Positions 1 through 9,700 of a stretch of 28,479 bases of DNA are shown here, piece after piece; position 1 is the first letter of the stretch; the number at the start of each line of letters is the position of its first letter. The stretch is from a virus. The position numbers and the translations under genes were made by a program. The notes beneath the pieces were generated by a model. It was not told the origin of the DNA. It worked only from the letters and a program-made list of their open reading frames with translations, and made no database searches. Where the stretch lies: IMG/VR virus record IMGVR_UViG_3300042516_000958, positions 1 through 28,479 of that record; one strand, given 5' to 3'.

Positions 1-1
1 C

Positions 2-244
2 AAAGAAAGTGAATTAGAACTAAAATATGGAGTAAATAAAGATAAGATAGTTCGTGATTTAATTGATATGATTGACGAATGTAAAACACAGACATCAACA
101 GATAGACAGAATTGGTTAAAAGGACTAGATATGTTGAATAAGATGTTTGGATATTATACCCCCGAAAAACACGAACATAAACACGAGGGTATTGTAATAA
201 ATATACTAAAACCAAAAAAGGATGATGAAAGTATTGAGGAATAA
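2..244 (+). CDS. Terminase small subunit-like protein, 3' part only
   Basis: An open frame enters from the left edge and stops at TAA 242-244, giving about 80 residues. It is polar and helical-looking, with the stretch DRQNWLKGLDMLNKMFGYY followed by a His/Glu/Lys-rich tail. This pattern is like the C-terminal part of small terminase subunits, which bind phage DNA and hand it to the large subunit. The main argument is position: it lies in the same direction just before the large terminase, with one small gene between. The DNA-binding N-terminus is outside the window, so the assignment is an inference. The next gene starts 23 bases before this stop. Confidence 0.5.
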   Translation, partial: KESELELKYGVNKDKIVRDLIDMIDECKTQTSTDRQNWLKGLDMLNKMFGYYTPEKHEHKHEGIVINILKPKKDDESIEE

Positions 245-632
245 TGAGGATTATGAATTTTTATTGGGGGAAAGTGCCCTTGATTTATTCTACTACTACC
301 AAGTAGAAGAACTACACGGGTTGAATATAGACGATTGTAGGAAACGAATAGAAGAAGGTGGGACATATATTGATGGTATGTGTAATTACATCCCTGTTAT
401 GGACTATACAATAGATTATTCAAAGTTCTTTATCTTTATAAATTTAAGTTCGTTAGATGGTTCATATAAAGATATAACACTGGTTCAACACGAAACTACA
501 CACGGGGGATTTAAGATGTATGATTACAACCCCAATAGAGAAGAAGAAATTATAAGTTGGGGTGAAGAACTTACAAATGAAATAATGCCACAGATTTTTA
601 GAGAAGTAAATATAAGACGATATGGAAATTAA
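222..632 (+). CDS. Small HExxH protein, possible zinc metallopeptidase
   Basis: 136 residues. Residues 90-94 read HETTH, a perfect HExxH zinc-binding signature, preceded by a hydrophobic strand and the segment DITLVQ. About 13-20 residues later comes an acidic helix (REEEIISWGEELTNEIMP, 106-123) that could supply a third, glutamate ligand, as in gluzincins. The spacing and the closing 'E..I..W..EL..EIMP' resemble ImmA/IrrE-type (M78) peptidases, but the rest of the protein does not look like them. The gene sits between the two terminase subunits, overlapping the upstream gene by 23 bases and the large terminase by 11, so it is probably translated with them. A second ATG at 225 is an equally good start. 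HExxH occurs by chance, so enzyme activity is unproven. Confidence 0.55.
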   Translation: MMKVLRNNEDYEFLLGESALDLFYYYQVEELHGLNIDDCRKRIEEGGTYIDGMCNYIPVMDYTIDYSKFFIFINLSSLDGSYKDITLVQHETTHGGFKMYDYNPNREEEIISWGEELTNEIMPQIFREVNIRRYGN

Positions 633-1935
633 CTTTACCCCATCCTTAAAACAAGATTTGATATTTGAATACTTTGATGATGTTGATACGACAGAAGTAT
701 TATATGGGGGTGCTGCGGCAGGTGGTAAATCATATGGTTCGTGTGCCTTCACGATAATTAAATGTCTTCAATATCCTGGTATTAGAGTAGGTTTATGTAG
801 GAATGAATTAACTACATTAAAGAAGACAACGATAGTGTCCCTAATGGAAGTATTAAGTGATTGGGGATTAAAGACAGATGAACACTATAAGTATAATTCA
901 ACCACAGGTGAAATCACATTTGAAAATGGTTCAAAGATAATTTGTCTTGAATTAAGATATTTACCATCCGACCCGAACTATACCCGTCTTGGGGGACAAC
1001 TACTGACTTTTGGGATTATAGATGAGGCAGGTGAAGTAGATGAAAAGGGAAAACAAATACTCCAATCAAGGTTGGGTAGATGGATGAATGTAGAAACGGG
1101 GGTAAAACCATTTTTACTTATGACTTGTAACCCCTCTAAAAACTTCCTTTATAGGGACTTTTATTTACCGAGTAGTGATAATACCTTACCGACACATAGA
1201 AAGTTCATACAATCCCTTGTATTAGACAACCCATTCATCAACGATGTGTATGTAAATAACCTACATAAGTCATTATCCAACCAAGATAAGGAAAGATTGA
1301 TAAATGGGAATTGGGATTATGATGACGACCCAAATTGTCTAATGGAATATCCAACGATTATGAATATTTTTATAGATAAAAAACCTATTGTGGAAAAACC
1401 AAAGACATACATATCTGCCGATATTGCCTTCACAAGTGATAATGCCGTCATAATGGTATGGGAAGATTTAACACTGGTAGAGATAATTGTTAATCCTGAA
1501 GGTATTATTGAAGATGTAATTAGGGATAAGGCAAAAGAATATAAAGTATTCCCCAATAATATCAGTTATGATAGTGATGGTGTGGGTAAGTATTTGATGA
1601 ATTACCTTAAATCTGCCAAACCAATAGTCAATAACGGGAAACCATTAAGAGATGAAAACTATGAAAACCTTAAAACCCAATTATATTTCAAGTTGGGGGA
1701 AGTTGTAAATAGTGGTGAATTAAAAGTGTTGAAGTCCAAGTATGATGATAAGATAATTGAGGAACTACAACAGGTAAAACACAAACCAAGTGATAGGGTT
1801 GGAAAGATTGGGATGGTTAATAAGGGGGATGTTAAAAGGATGTTGGGTCGTTCCCCCGATTTTAGTGATGCGATGGCATATAGAATGATATTTGAAATAA
1901 AGGTGGGGACAACAAAGACATTTAGATTTATGTAA
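622..1935 (+). CDS. terL: Terminase large subunit (DNA packaging ATPase/nuclease)
   Basis: 437 residues, normal length for the family. The N-terminal ATPase has a Walker A-like loop GGAAAGGKS (29-37), a Walker B IIDEA (132-136) and a coupling motif TCNPS (168-172). The C-terminal RNase H-like nuclease shows its acidic residues in SADIAF (D267), the YDSDG segment (D317/D319) and SPDFSDAMAY (D413, D416). Together these power DNA translocation into the prohead and cut the concatemer at the portal. The start ATG at 622 overlaps the end of the HExxH gene by 11 bases. The portal gene, normally a close neighbour, lies 16.6 kb downstream here. Confidence 0.95.
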   Translation: MEINFTPSLKQDLIFEYFDDVDTTEVLYGGAAAGGKSYGSCAFTIIKCLQYPGIRVGLCRNELTTLKKTTIVSLMEVLSDWGLKTDEHYKYNSTTGEITFENGSKIICLELRYLPSDPNYTRLGGQLLTFGIIDEAGEVDEKGKQILQSRLGRWMNVETGVKPFLLMTCNPSKNFLYRDFYLPSSDNTLPTHRKFIQSLVLDNPFINDVYVNNLHKSLSNQDKERLINGNWDYDDDPNCLMEYPTIMNIFIDKKPIVEKPKTYISADIAFTSDNAVIMVWEDLTLVEIIVNPEGIIEDVIRDKAKEYKVFPNNISYDSDGVGKYLMNYLKSAKPIVNNGKPLRDENYENLKTQLYFKLGEVVNSGELKVLKSKYDDKIIEELQQVKHKPSDRVGKIGMVNKGDVKRMLGRSPDFSDAMAYRMIFEIKVGTTKTFRFM

Positions 1936-1950
1936 AAACACCCTAACAAA

Positions 1951-1962
1951 AAATATATTTAT
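1951..1962 (+). promoter_or_regulatory. AATATATTTAT motif before the tail chaperone gene
   Basis: The 59-base gap after the terminase stop holds an A-run followed by ATATTTAT (1955-1962), 32 bases before the next ATG. The same A-rich plus ATATTTA arrangement recurs before several other structural genes. It may be the -10-like part of a phage promoter, but no matching upstream box is seen here. Confidence 0.4.
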
Positions 1963-1994
1963 AATAAAAAATAATAATTTAAAACAAAAAGGAA

Positions 1995-2591
1995 ATGAAA
2001 AAATTAAGTATTGAAGTTGATGATGAAATAAAAGATTATTTCTTACCCGAAAGTTGGGATGAGGTTAAATTAAGTGATTTTATTACTTTGTTTAGTGTTG
2101 ATAAAACTAATTTAAATCCATTAGAAATATCTGTTAAAACAATAGAGATATTATTAAAGATTGATGAAGAGATATTGATGATGATGAATGCCAACGATTT
2201 TGAAACATTGGCAAAAGAACTTGAATTTACAACAAAGGATGTTGAACCTGTTAATGTAGATTTTATAGAATTAGAAGGTGAAAAATATTACATTAAAAGT
2301 AATTTTAATCAACTTACGATGGGGGAGGTAATTAGTATTGAAACTATATTAGAAGATGGAGATAATAATATATTCAAAGTTATGGATAAGTTATTATGTA
2401 TCTTTTTAAGAAAGAAAAAAGAAAATGGTAAATTAGAAACATTTAAGGGTGAATTTATGGAACGACAAGAGTTGTTTAGGAATGCCCCCGTTTCAAAGGT
2501 GTATAATATCTTTAATTTTTTTTTGTCTGGAGGAAATTTATTAGAAGTCAATACACAGGATTATTCGGAAAACCCACCAACAAACCAATAA
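1995..2591 (+). CDS. Tail assembly chaperone-like protein, short form
   Basis: 198 residues. The N-terminal half has the 'SWDEVKLSDFITLFS' opening and an L-rich helical section. The C-terminal half reads LTMGEVISIETILED, LLCIFLRKKK and ends in a helix NIFNFFLSGG. This layout is typical of tail assembly chaperones that guide tape measure protein during tail assembly (lambda gpG-like). The strongest support is not similarity but the -1 frameshift architecture: a T9 run at 2516-2524 near the end of the gene, and an open, protein-like -1 frame without a start codon running on to 2800. The family assignment is moderate; the tape measure gene itself is 8.7 kb away rather than adjacent. Confidence 0.6.
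   Translation: MKKLSIEVDDEIKDYFLPESWDEVKLSDFITLFSVDKTNLNPLEISVKTIEILLKIDEEILMMMNANDFETLAKELEFTTKDVEPVNVDFIELEGEKYYIKSNFNQLTMGEVISIETILEDGDNNIFKVMDKLLCIFLRKKKENGKLETFKGEFMERQELFRNAPVSKVYNIFNFFLSGGNLLEVNTQDYSENPPTNQ
2516..2524 (+). other. Probable -1 ribosomal frameshift site (T9 run)
   Basis: The zero frame reads AAT TTT TTT TTG. The T TTT TTT heptamer (2516-2522) allows both tRNAs to slip back one base with perfect re-pairing. The -1 frame is closed by TAA at 2513-2515, immediately upstream, and then open to 2800, so the slip must happen at or after this run. No clear downstream stem-loop was found. Confidence 0.6.
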
Positions 2592-2800
2592 AAGAAAAAA
2601 AGGTTAAAAGGTTTGGGGATATAGATAAGGTTGAATATGATAATAGATTTAAGTATTTAGATATGGTTTATACTTTACTAAAAGAATTAAATACTACGGA
2701 TACAATAATTTATGAAAAGAACTACATATCTTGTTTAAATTGGATGTCCTACTTTTATCAAAAAAATAAAATAGAAATAAGTAAAAAAGGTGGTATATGA
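2522..2800 (+). CDS. -1 frame extension of the tail assembly chaperone
   Basis: This frame has no plausible start codon but reads as normal protein from 2522 to TGA 2798-2800. It begins with a basic linker ending in GKPTNKPIKEKK, then RFGDIDKVEYDNRFKYLDM, and near the end a helix CLNWMSYFYQKNKIE. If ribosomes slip at the T9 run, the product is about 176 + 92 = 268 residues, mirroring lambda gpGT. The stop overlaps the next start as ATGA. Without a frameshift, 206 bases between genes would be unexplained in a genome that otherwise leaves little space. The exact slip point is inferred. Confidence 0.6.
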   Translation, partial: FVWRKFIRSQYTGLFGKPTNKPIKEKKVKRFGDIDKVEYDNRFKYLDMVYTLLKELNTTDTIIYEKNYISCLNWMSYFYQKNKIEISKKGGI

Positions 2801-3921
2801 GTGTAAATATAATTAGTTTAAACCAAATCATAAATTTATTCCAATCGTTTAGTGAAAGAAACTATTTCATTAAGGATTTTGGTTACGGACCGACAAGTGA
2901 TATTGGGACTTCAAGACAAATGAACTTCCCATATATGTGGTTGTCTCTGGACCAAAACTCAACGATTGTAATACAGAACAAAACTGCCATACCCCAATAT
3001 GGTATAACAATCTTATTTATGGATAAGATGAATATTCAAAAGAATTATTTGGATATAAATGGGGTGAATAGTGATAATTCACAGGAAGTATTAAGTGATA
3101 TGTTACAATTACTTCAGGATTTGATTACAGAGATTGAGGTAGAATGGGGGAATTATGGATTAAGAATTGAAGGTGATGTAAATTGTTTTCCTGCGGTTGA
3201 TGAAACAACAGATAAAGTAAATGGATGGGTAGGACAATTCACATTAAGAGTGAAACACTCCAATTGTATTCTTCCAACAGGAGACATCGTCCAAACAAAC
3301 ATATCCCCAATCAATCCATTTACCCGTTATTTGACTTGTGATACATTATCTTTGTGTCCCACAATAATAGATATAGAAAATCAATTATCTACTCTTACAG
3401 GGACATCTTATAATGTAGGGTTATTTTCACAAACAGGGGATAGTGTAACAATATCTGCCACCACAACAGAAACATCTTTAATTGACGGAGGGGTTGGTTC
3501 ATTATCAGTTCCCCCAAATGGATTTAATATAGGTGATAGTTTCCGTGTTAAAATGGGTGGGGTAATATCAAATCAAAATAATCATACATTAAGATTAAAA
3601 TTAAAATCAGGTTCAGTTATATTGGCAGATAGTGGGATTAAAACATTACAATCACACTCCAACGATATATGGGATTTGGTTGTTGATTTTACAATACGAA
3701 ATATTGGTAGTGGTGGGACTGCGTCTATAATGACTTTGGGAACATTCCATACCACAAAGAAAAATAGTGGTAATGTAATAGGGTTTGGTTTTGATACACT
3801 AAACGACACCACATTTGATACAACCATTTCTAATACATTAGATATTACATTAGAATGGGGACAATCAAGTAGTAATGATATAATCTATTCAAGGACATTT
3901 ACATTAAATAAAGTATATTAA
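2797..3921 (+). CDS. Tail completion/neck-type protein with C-terminal jelly-roll-like domain
   Basis: 374 residues in two parts. Residues 1-170 look like a tail terminator or completion domain: helices around LSDMLQLLQDLITEIEVEW, with a closing strand QFTLRVKHSN. After a short Cys-containing link (170-195), residues 200-374 form a beta-rich domain with the pattern GDSFRVKMGGVIS, WDLVVDFTIRNIGSGG, LDITLEWGQ and a final SRTFTLNKVY. That pattern recurs at the ends of phage virion proteins and suggests a surface-exposed jelly-roll decoration. The gene follows the frameshifted chaperone with an ATGA overlap and precedes a gp10-like neck protein. The domain split is my reading; the exact role is not certain. 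Confidence 0.5.
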   Translation: MSVNIISLNQIINLFQSFSERNYFIKDFGYGPTSDIGTSRQMNFPYMWLSLDQNSTIVIQNKTAIPQYGITILFMDKMNIQKNYLDINGVNSDNSQEVLSDMLQLLQDLITEIEVEWGNYGLRIEGDVNCFPAVDETTDKVNGWVGQFTLRVKHSNCILPTGDIVQTNISPINPFTRYLTCDTLSLCPTIIDIENQLSTLTGTSYNVGLFSQTGDSVTISATTTETSLIDGGVGSLSVPPNGFNIGDSFRVKMGGVISNQNNHTLRLKLKSGSVILADSGIKTLQSHSNDIWDLVVDFTIRNIGSGGTASIMTLGTFHTTKKNSGNVIGFGFDTLNDTTFDTTISNTLDITLEWGQSSSNDIIYSRTFTLNKVY

Positions 3922-3922
3922 G

Positions 3923-4366
3923 ATGAGTAAATTAATAACACCACAGAAGATGAAAGAGTTTGGTAGGGATTATGTAAAAATACTTACCCGTGAATTATTA
4001 AGGGCAGGTAAAGATGCGTCAGGACAACTTATTCGTTCAATCAATTATAAGATAGTTGAGGATGCGGAAATTATCCGTATGGAGATATTGGCAGAGAAAT
4101 ACTTGGAGTTTGTAGATAAGGGTAGAAAACCTGGTTCATACCCCCCAATTAAACCACTTATCCAATGGGTAAATATAAAAGGACTTGAACCACAAGTAGC
4201 ATATGCTATTCAAAAAAGTATATTTAAGTTTGGTATTAAACCAACAAATATTATACAGAAAGTAGTTAGGGAATTTGAAACATCCCCAACTTTAACAAGA
4301 AAATACGAAGAAGAAGTCGTGAATAATATTATAGATAATATAAATAAAAATTATAAAACAGAATAA
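3923..4366 (+). CDS. HK97 gp10-like head-tail joining (neck) protein
   Basis: 147 residues. The core reads EILAEKYLEFVDKGRKPG followed by YPPIKPLIQWVNIKGLE and YAIQKSIFKFGIKP. The aromatic/Gly 'FVDKGRKPG' turn and a helix that selects 'W...KGL' are typical of HK97 gp10/neck proteins, which sit between portal and tail tube. The gene starts one base after the preceding stop and ends two bases before the next start, so it is part of one transcript. Function is inferred from pattern and context. Confidence 0.6.
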   Translation: MSKLITPQKMKEFGRDYVKILTRELLRAGKDASGQLIRSINYKIVEDAEIIRMEILAEKYLEFVDKGRKPGSYPPIKPLIQWVNIKGLEPQVAYAIQKSIFKFGIKPTNIIQKVVREFETSPTLTRKYEEEVVNNIIDNINKNYKTE

Positions 4367-4368
4367 AT

Positions 4369-6648
4369 ATGGGGTATAGTGCTATTACACAACCTGATAC
4401 ATATATGGGGGCATATAGTGCCGTTCCACTTAAAGTATTTGATAGTGAATATAATGTAAGTGAAAATTTTAAATATCTTATCCACATTTGTTGGGATGAG
4501 GTAAATATAACTGGTGAATTGGGTTACATAATGGGGAATGATGTTTATACTAAATTAACCTCATCAACCCCACACAAATATTCGTTGGGTGATTATTTAT
4601 TTTTAGATGATAAATTAAATGATAATTTATACACAGGATATTATATTGTAAGACAAATAATCAGTTCAACTGAATTTGTAATTGATTTAACAATTGAACA
4701 ACCTATGGGTTCAAGTGCCTATACAACTTCAAGATTTATTAAATATCAATTTAACCCTGATTTAAATGGGTATGCCAAAGTAGATTTATCAAATGTTCTA
4801 AAAGATTTTGTATCACAAAATTTAACAGGACAATCTGTAGATTATAAATTGGTTTATAATGGTGAAGATACAAGATTTGATTATAAGTTAGTATGTGGTA
4901 GTGAAAAAAGATATAGATTTGAATTTCAAGACAACCTATTCAGTGGGGGTTCATTATGTTTTTATAATAATACAATCACAAATTTAAGTGATGTCCCATT
5001 TGAAGTTGGTGATATTATAAATGTCCAACAAGATATTTATGGTTGGAACTACATAGATAATACATATACAGGATTTTACATAGGATTTAGTGGTTCAACA
5101 AATGTTCCATTTAGAGTAGGACAATCAATTACGGTTGTAGGACAAATTACAAACCCCTCTTATAATGGGGAAACAATTGTAGATGGAATACCAAGTTCAA
5201 AGGTATTACGAACTCAAAAACCATTTTTATTAAATACTCCACCAGAACCTGGTGTCATATATGGTGTCCCTCGTCCTGAATATAATGGGACTTGTAGTAT
5301 AGTTAATATATTTATCCATCCAACTTATGGATGTGTTATTATAACGGACAAACCATTTACAGATAGTTCCCCTGTTATACCAGGTTATATTGAATTTGCG
5401 GACAACCGATTAACGACATTACCAAATCAATTAACAATATCAGGTTTATCTGTTTATAATTCCCACTTAAATTATGGGGAATATTCATTAACAGAATTTG
5501 ATAAGTATGTAATTCAAAATAGAAACTATGATTTGAATTATTTATCAACTATAATGAACGATAAACAAAAATATAGGGTAGAACCTAACACGATTGGTTT
5601 TGTATTAGGACATAGAAAAACAAACATATTTCAAGGTATGGGTTATGAGTTCTATAATAGTGGGGGACAAACATTAGGACAATTAGTTTATACTGGTGTA
5701 ACTGAAGATTGGTATTCCCCAATAGGTTTAGAACAAATATCAGGTTTAAATAATGTGAATAATTTTGGAATACCATTTTCATCTTATAGTGGAAATATAG
5801 ATAGTTATTGTATTTATGCCGCAGATGATTGTGGATGTAGTTGTCTTACTGGTATAATTAAATATAAGGTTGGTTCAGGAACAACTGCTACCTATAACCT
5901 TGTATCAAACGGACAACTTAATGGTAGGGATTATTGGGATTTTCAAACAACTGCCACAACAGGTGTATTAGATGTAAGATTATGGTGGGTAAATGATGGT
6001 TTATCATTCAAATGGTATTTAACACCACAGACAAATACAGGACATACACCATACTTTATGTTTGATAAGGACTATAATACTGATTGTCCTGGTGATACAC
6101 TTGCGTGGAGTATCCCTATTGGTTCCCCATTTTCAGGTAATAATTCAAATGGAACCTTATTTTTAGAAAATCCAAGTGGAGGTATTACACAATATTCTAA
6201 CCAAATATGTTTTGAATTAAATAAAGATTGTAGTATGTATGAAATATACCACCTAATGTGGAAAGATAAATTAGGTTCATTTGTATCATATCCATTTATT
6301 TATGTTTCAAGGGATAATATTGAAAGTGAAAGAAAGAACTACTATAAACAAAATGGTGATTGGAGTAATAATTCATTTGGTTATAAAGATTATGAAAGAG
6401 GGGAAAAGGACTTTTTCGTTAGAAGTAGAAAATCTATAATACTAAATTCAGGGTGGTTATATGAGTTTGAGAGGGATTTAATGGAAGATTTGATACAATC
6501 ACCTTCCGTGTATCTACAAACCCCTGACAATCGTTTATTTGGTGGTAGAATTGAAGAGAAGAAAATAGAAGTTTATAAAAAAGTTAATGATGATTTATTC
6601 AGTTATTCCTTCAACTTTATATTTTCTAATAATGAATACAGGTTTTAA
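4369..6648 (+). CDS. Large tail protein (distal tail/baseplate-like)
   Basis: 759 residues. The N-terminus (about 1-150) has FKYLIHICWDEV and a long strand-rich segment ending RFIKYQFNPDLNGYAKVDLS, the arrangement seen in tail proteins of Bacteroidota phages. The middle is rich in Gly, Tyr and Asn, and has a Cys cluster DDCGCSCL (about 485-492). The C-terminal part carries WLYEFERDLMEDLIQSPSV and a final strand YSFNFIFSNNEYRF. There is no sign of an enzyme. It is followed by a terminator and a new promoter-like motif. The role at the tail tip is inferred from size and order, just before an even larger tail protein. Confidence 0.55.
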   Translation: MGYSAITQPDTYMGAYSAVPLKVFDSEYNVSENFKYLIHICWDEVNITGELGYIMGNDVYTKLTSSTPHKYSLGDYLFLDDKLNDNLYTGYYIVRQIISSTEFVIDLTIEQPMGSSAYTTSRFIKYQFNPDLNGYAKVDLSNVLKDFVSQNLTGQSVDYKLVYNGEDTRFDYKLVCGSEKRYRFEFQDNLFSGGSLCFYNNTITNLSDVPFEVGDIINVQQDIYGWNYIDNTYTGFYIGFSGSTNVPFRVGQSITVVGQITNPSYNGETIVDGIPSSKVLRTQKPFLLNTPPEPGVIYGVPRPEYNGTCSIVNIFIHPTYGCVIITDKPFTDSSPVIPGYIEFADNRLTTLPNQLTISGLSVYNSHLNYGEYSLTEFDKYVIQNRNYDLNYLSTIMNDKQKYRVEPNTIGFVLGHRKTNIFQGMGYEFYNSGGQTLGQLVYTGVTEDWYSPIGLEQISGLNNVNNFGIPFSSYSGNIDSYCIYAADDCGCSCLTGIIKYKVGSGTTATYNLVSNGQLNGRDYWDFQTTATTGVLDVRLWWVNDGLSFKWYLTPQTNTGHTPYFMFDKDYNTDCPGDTLAWSIPIGSPFSGNNSNGTLFLENPSGGITQYSNQICFELNKDCSMYEIYHLMWKDKLGSFVSYPFIYVSRDNIESERKNYYKQNGDWSNNSFGYKDYERGEKDFFVRSRKSIILNSGWLYEFERDLMEDLIQSPSVYLQTPDNRLFGGRIEEKKIEVYKKVNDDLFSYSFNFIFSNNEYRF

Positions 6649-6700
6649 TGTAGTAATTAAAACCATAAACCTAAAATAAGGGAGGTGTTCTAATCTAAAC

Positions 6701-6724
6701 AAGGGGGATAATGTCCCCCTTTGT
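6701..6724 (+). terminator. Rho-independent terminator
   Basis: An 8-bp stem AAGGGGGA / TCCCCCTT with loop TAATG, followed by TGTTGTT, lies 53 bases after the stop of the 759-residue tail gene. The T-tract is broken by G, so termination may be partial. Confidence 0.75.
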
Positions 6725-6742
6725 TGTTAAAAACATCAAGTC

Positions 6743-6758
6743 AAAAATAATATTTATA
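6743..6758 (+). promoter_or_regulatory. AAAAATAATATTTATA promoter-like motif
   Basis: Lies between the terminator at 6701 and the ATG at 6769, so a new transcript is expected to start here. It matches the motif at 9961 almost base for base. Only about 10 bases separate it from the start codon. Confidence 0.5.
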
Positions 6759-6768
6759 GAAAAACAAT

Positions 6769-9700
6769 ATGAATAAATTTGAAGTAGTTGCGAACGGAAT
6801 AACATTAGATACATATGATAATATTGGGGTTAGTATCAATTATCAAATTGAGGATATTTTAAACATCACAAAACGAACCACCAATTTTAGTAAGACAATT
6901 ACATTACCAGGAACCCCTGATAATAATAAATTCTTCAAACAGATTTTTGATGTAAATATAGACACAATAACCTTTAACCCAAAAGTTGCCATACCATCAG
7001 TTATTCGTGTTGGTAATCAAGAGGTAATGAATGGGGTGATGATGTTATTAAATATAAACATAAATCAAAAACAGGTTGATTATGAAGTATGTATATTTGG
7101 TAGATTAAAAAATATTATCCAAGAATGGGGGGATTATACATTAAGAAATATTGATTTAAGTGAATATAACCATCTTCGTTCAATAGAAAACATTACAGAT
7201 AGTTGGGAATATACAATTCAAAAGTTTGGAAGTCCAACATCAAATTTTAATACAGGTGAAGGTTATGTGTATCCATATATCATTTATGGTAATCACACAG
7301 ACATTAACAATCGTATGTATGCGAGTTTAATGGCACCATCCGTATATCTTAAAACAATTATAGATAAATCATTTCAATTGGCAGGTTATACCTACACATC
7401 TAATTTTTTTAATAGTGAATATTTCAAAAAACTTATTATACCATTTGTCCAAGATAAATTACAGATGGACGCAGAAGAAGTTAATAAACGAACTACAAGG
7501 GTTGGTTTATTACCATACACAAATCCAACAACAACTCGTCCCTTATTATATGGTAATTCCCCAAACAATTCTTGGTTATATTCATATAATAACCCAAACC
7601 CTACAGAATTTAGGGCAATATCACCTGTATTAGCAGATAGTAGTGGTAATGATAATACTTGGTTTAAGAATTATGAATATAGTAGGGGGTATTATTTTCC
7701 ATTAGAAAAAGAAACAGGACAAGTTGGGGATTTAGATTTACAAGATTTAGATAATCAGTGGTTTGTATCTGCCCCCACACAGACAACTAATTCAGGTGGT
7801 TTTACATATTATCAAAATAAGAATGCAGGATTTTATGATATATCCCTTGATTGTGAATTTTATATGTATTATATCCATAATGGGGGTGAAGATTTAGATT
7901 ATAAAAGTGGTGATATAAGATACTTCGGTAGATTAGTTTTAGAAAGAACTGATGGAACTTCAACTATTATACAACAAACAGATTTTCCACATATCTTTAC
8001 ACCAAGTGATGGTGTTTATAACTCTCCCTGGATTGACTATGATAAACCACTTCCACTATCTATGGCAGTATCTAACATTTATCTTGGTGTTGGGGATAGA
8101 ATTAGAATTGGGTTTGGTTTAGAATATAAAAATGTTAAATGGGTTGATGTTCAAGATATAAATGTATATTGTCAGGCAATTATGCCCGTATCGGTTGGTA
8201 GTAACTATAATAACTTTGAGGTTAAACCTGCCAATAATACACTTCAAGGACAAGACGATTACATCAATATGAACCAAATTCTTCCTGATGTTAAAATCAA
8301 AGATTTATTTGTATCAATATTGAGGATGTTTAATTGTATTGTATATGATAATCCTGAAAAACTAAATGATTTAATTATTGAACCCCGTGATGATTTTTAT
8401 TTCAGTAGAAAAAAAGTAAAGGATTGGACATATCTATTGGATTATAATACCCAAATTAAAATAACCCCTATGAGTGATGTGGATTTTAGAACATTATTAT
8501 ACACATACAAAGAAGATGGGGATTATTATAACCAATCATATACAGATGAATTTAAAAGAATATATGGTTCATACGAAATTGATGTGATAAATGATTTCAG
8601 TGAAGTAGAAAATAAAAATGAAGTATTATTTTCACCAACACCTGATGGAAGTTGGGGGATTGGAAATAGAATTGCCCCCTATTTTTGTAGTTTAGAGGAT
8701 GATATATTAAAACCTAAAAAGGTAAAACCAAGAATATTATTCTATAGTGGTTTAAAAAATTCAAGTAATACAATCACATTACTTGATTATGTAGGACAAC
8801 CAACAGGACTTGGGGAGAACATTACACAATATCCATATGTGGGGATGTGGGACGACCCAGATAATCCACAACACGACTTATCATTTGGTTTAACAGAAAA
8901 AGTATATTTCAATACAAGTTATTTCCCTGTAAATACTTTGGTTGAGGAGTTCCATAAAAATAGTATAATGGAACTTATAGACATTAATAGTAAAATGATG
9001 GAGGCATCTTTCTATCTTACACCAAAGGATATTGCGGAATTTGATTTTAGAGACATTATATTGATTGATAATAGTTATTGGAGGGTTTATAAGATTAAGG
9101 ACTTCAACCCTATTGGAAATGAAAAAGTAACCCAATGTATTTTATACAAATTAAATAATGTAAATATTTTTAATAGTGGGGTTGTTGATATAACATTTTC
9201 AAATAAATCTTGTCCTACCGATATAATCCAAAAGTTTAGTAAGAAAGGTTCATATTACATATCACAATCAGGACAGATTATTACGGAAGATTGTTGTAAT
9301 AGTTTGGGTGCGAAATGGAATAATGGTAAATGTTTTTCAGGTTTAAGGTGGGAAAATATATGGAGTAAAAACACCGATGGTTCCGTAGTAAAAAATATGT
9401 TAATACAGGGTAGTCCAAATATTACCCCCAACCAAACTACGATGACTGAAAGACAAAACCAAGATGGTAATACAAACAATAGTCCTGGTGTAATTATTAG
9501 GGGACAAAGAAACTATGTAGGTGAAAATGTTAAATCATCAATTATATTGGGGGATGGTTCATCATTATTAGAAGGTTCAAAGAACCAATTGGTAATCGGT
9601 GATGGTATTACCCCAACCGAATGTAATTCAATCACCATAGGTAGTTTAGTGATTACTGAAGACGGATTTAAACAGACAACCCCAACAATTATTGATGGTG

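Noticed and set aside
7415-7633. Plus-strand 72-codon ORF inside the large tail gene
   Set aside because: It lies wholly within the 1059-residue gene in another frame and has no typical protein pattern.
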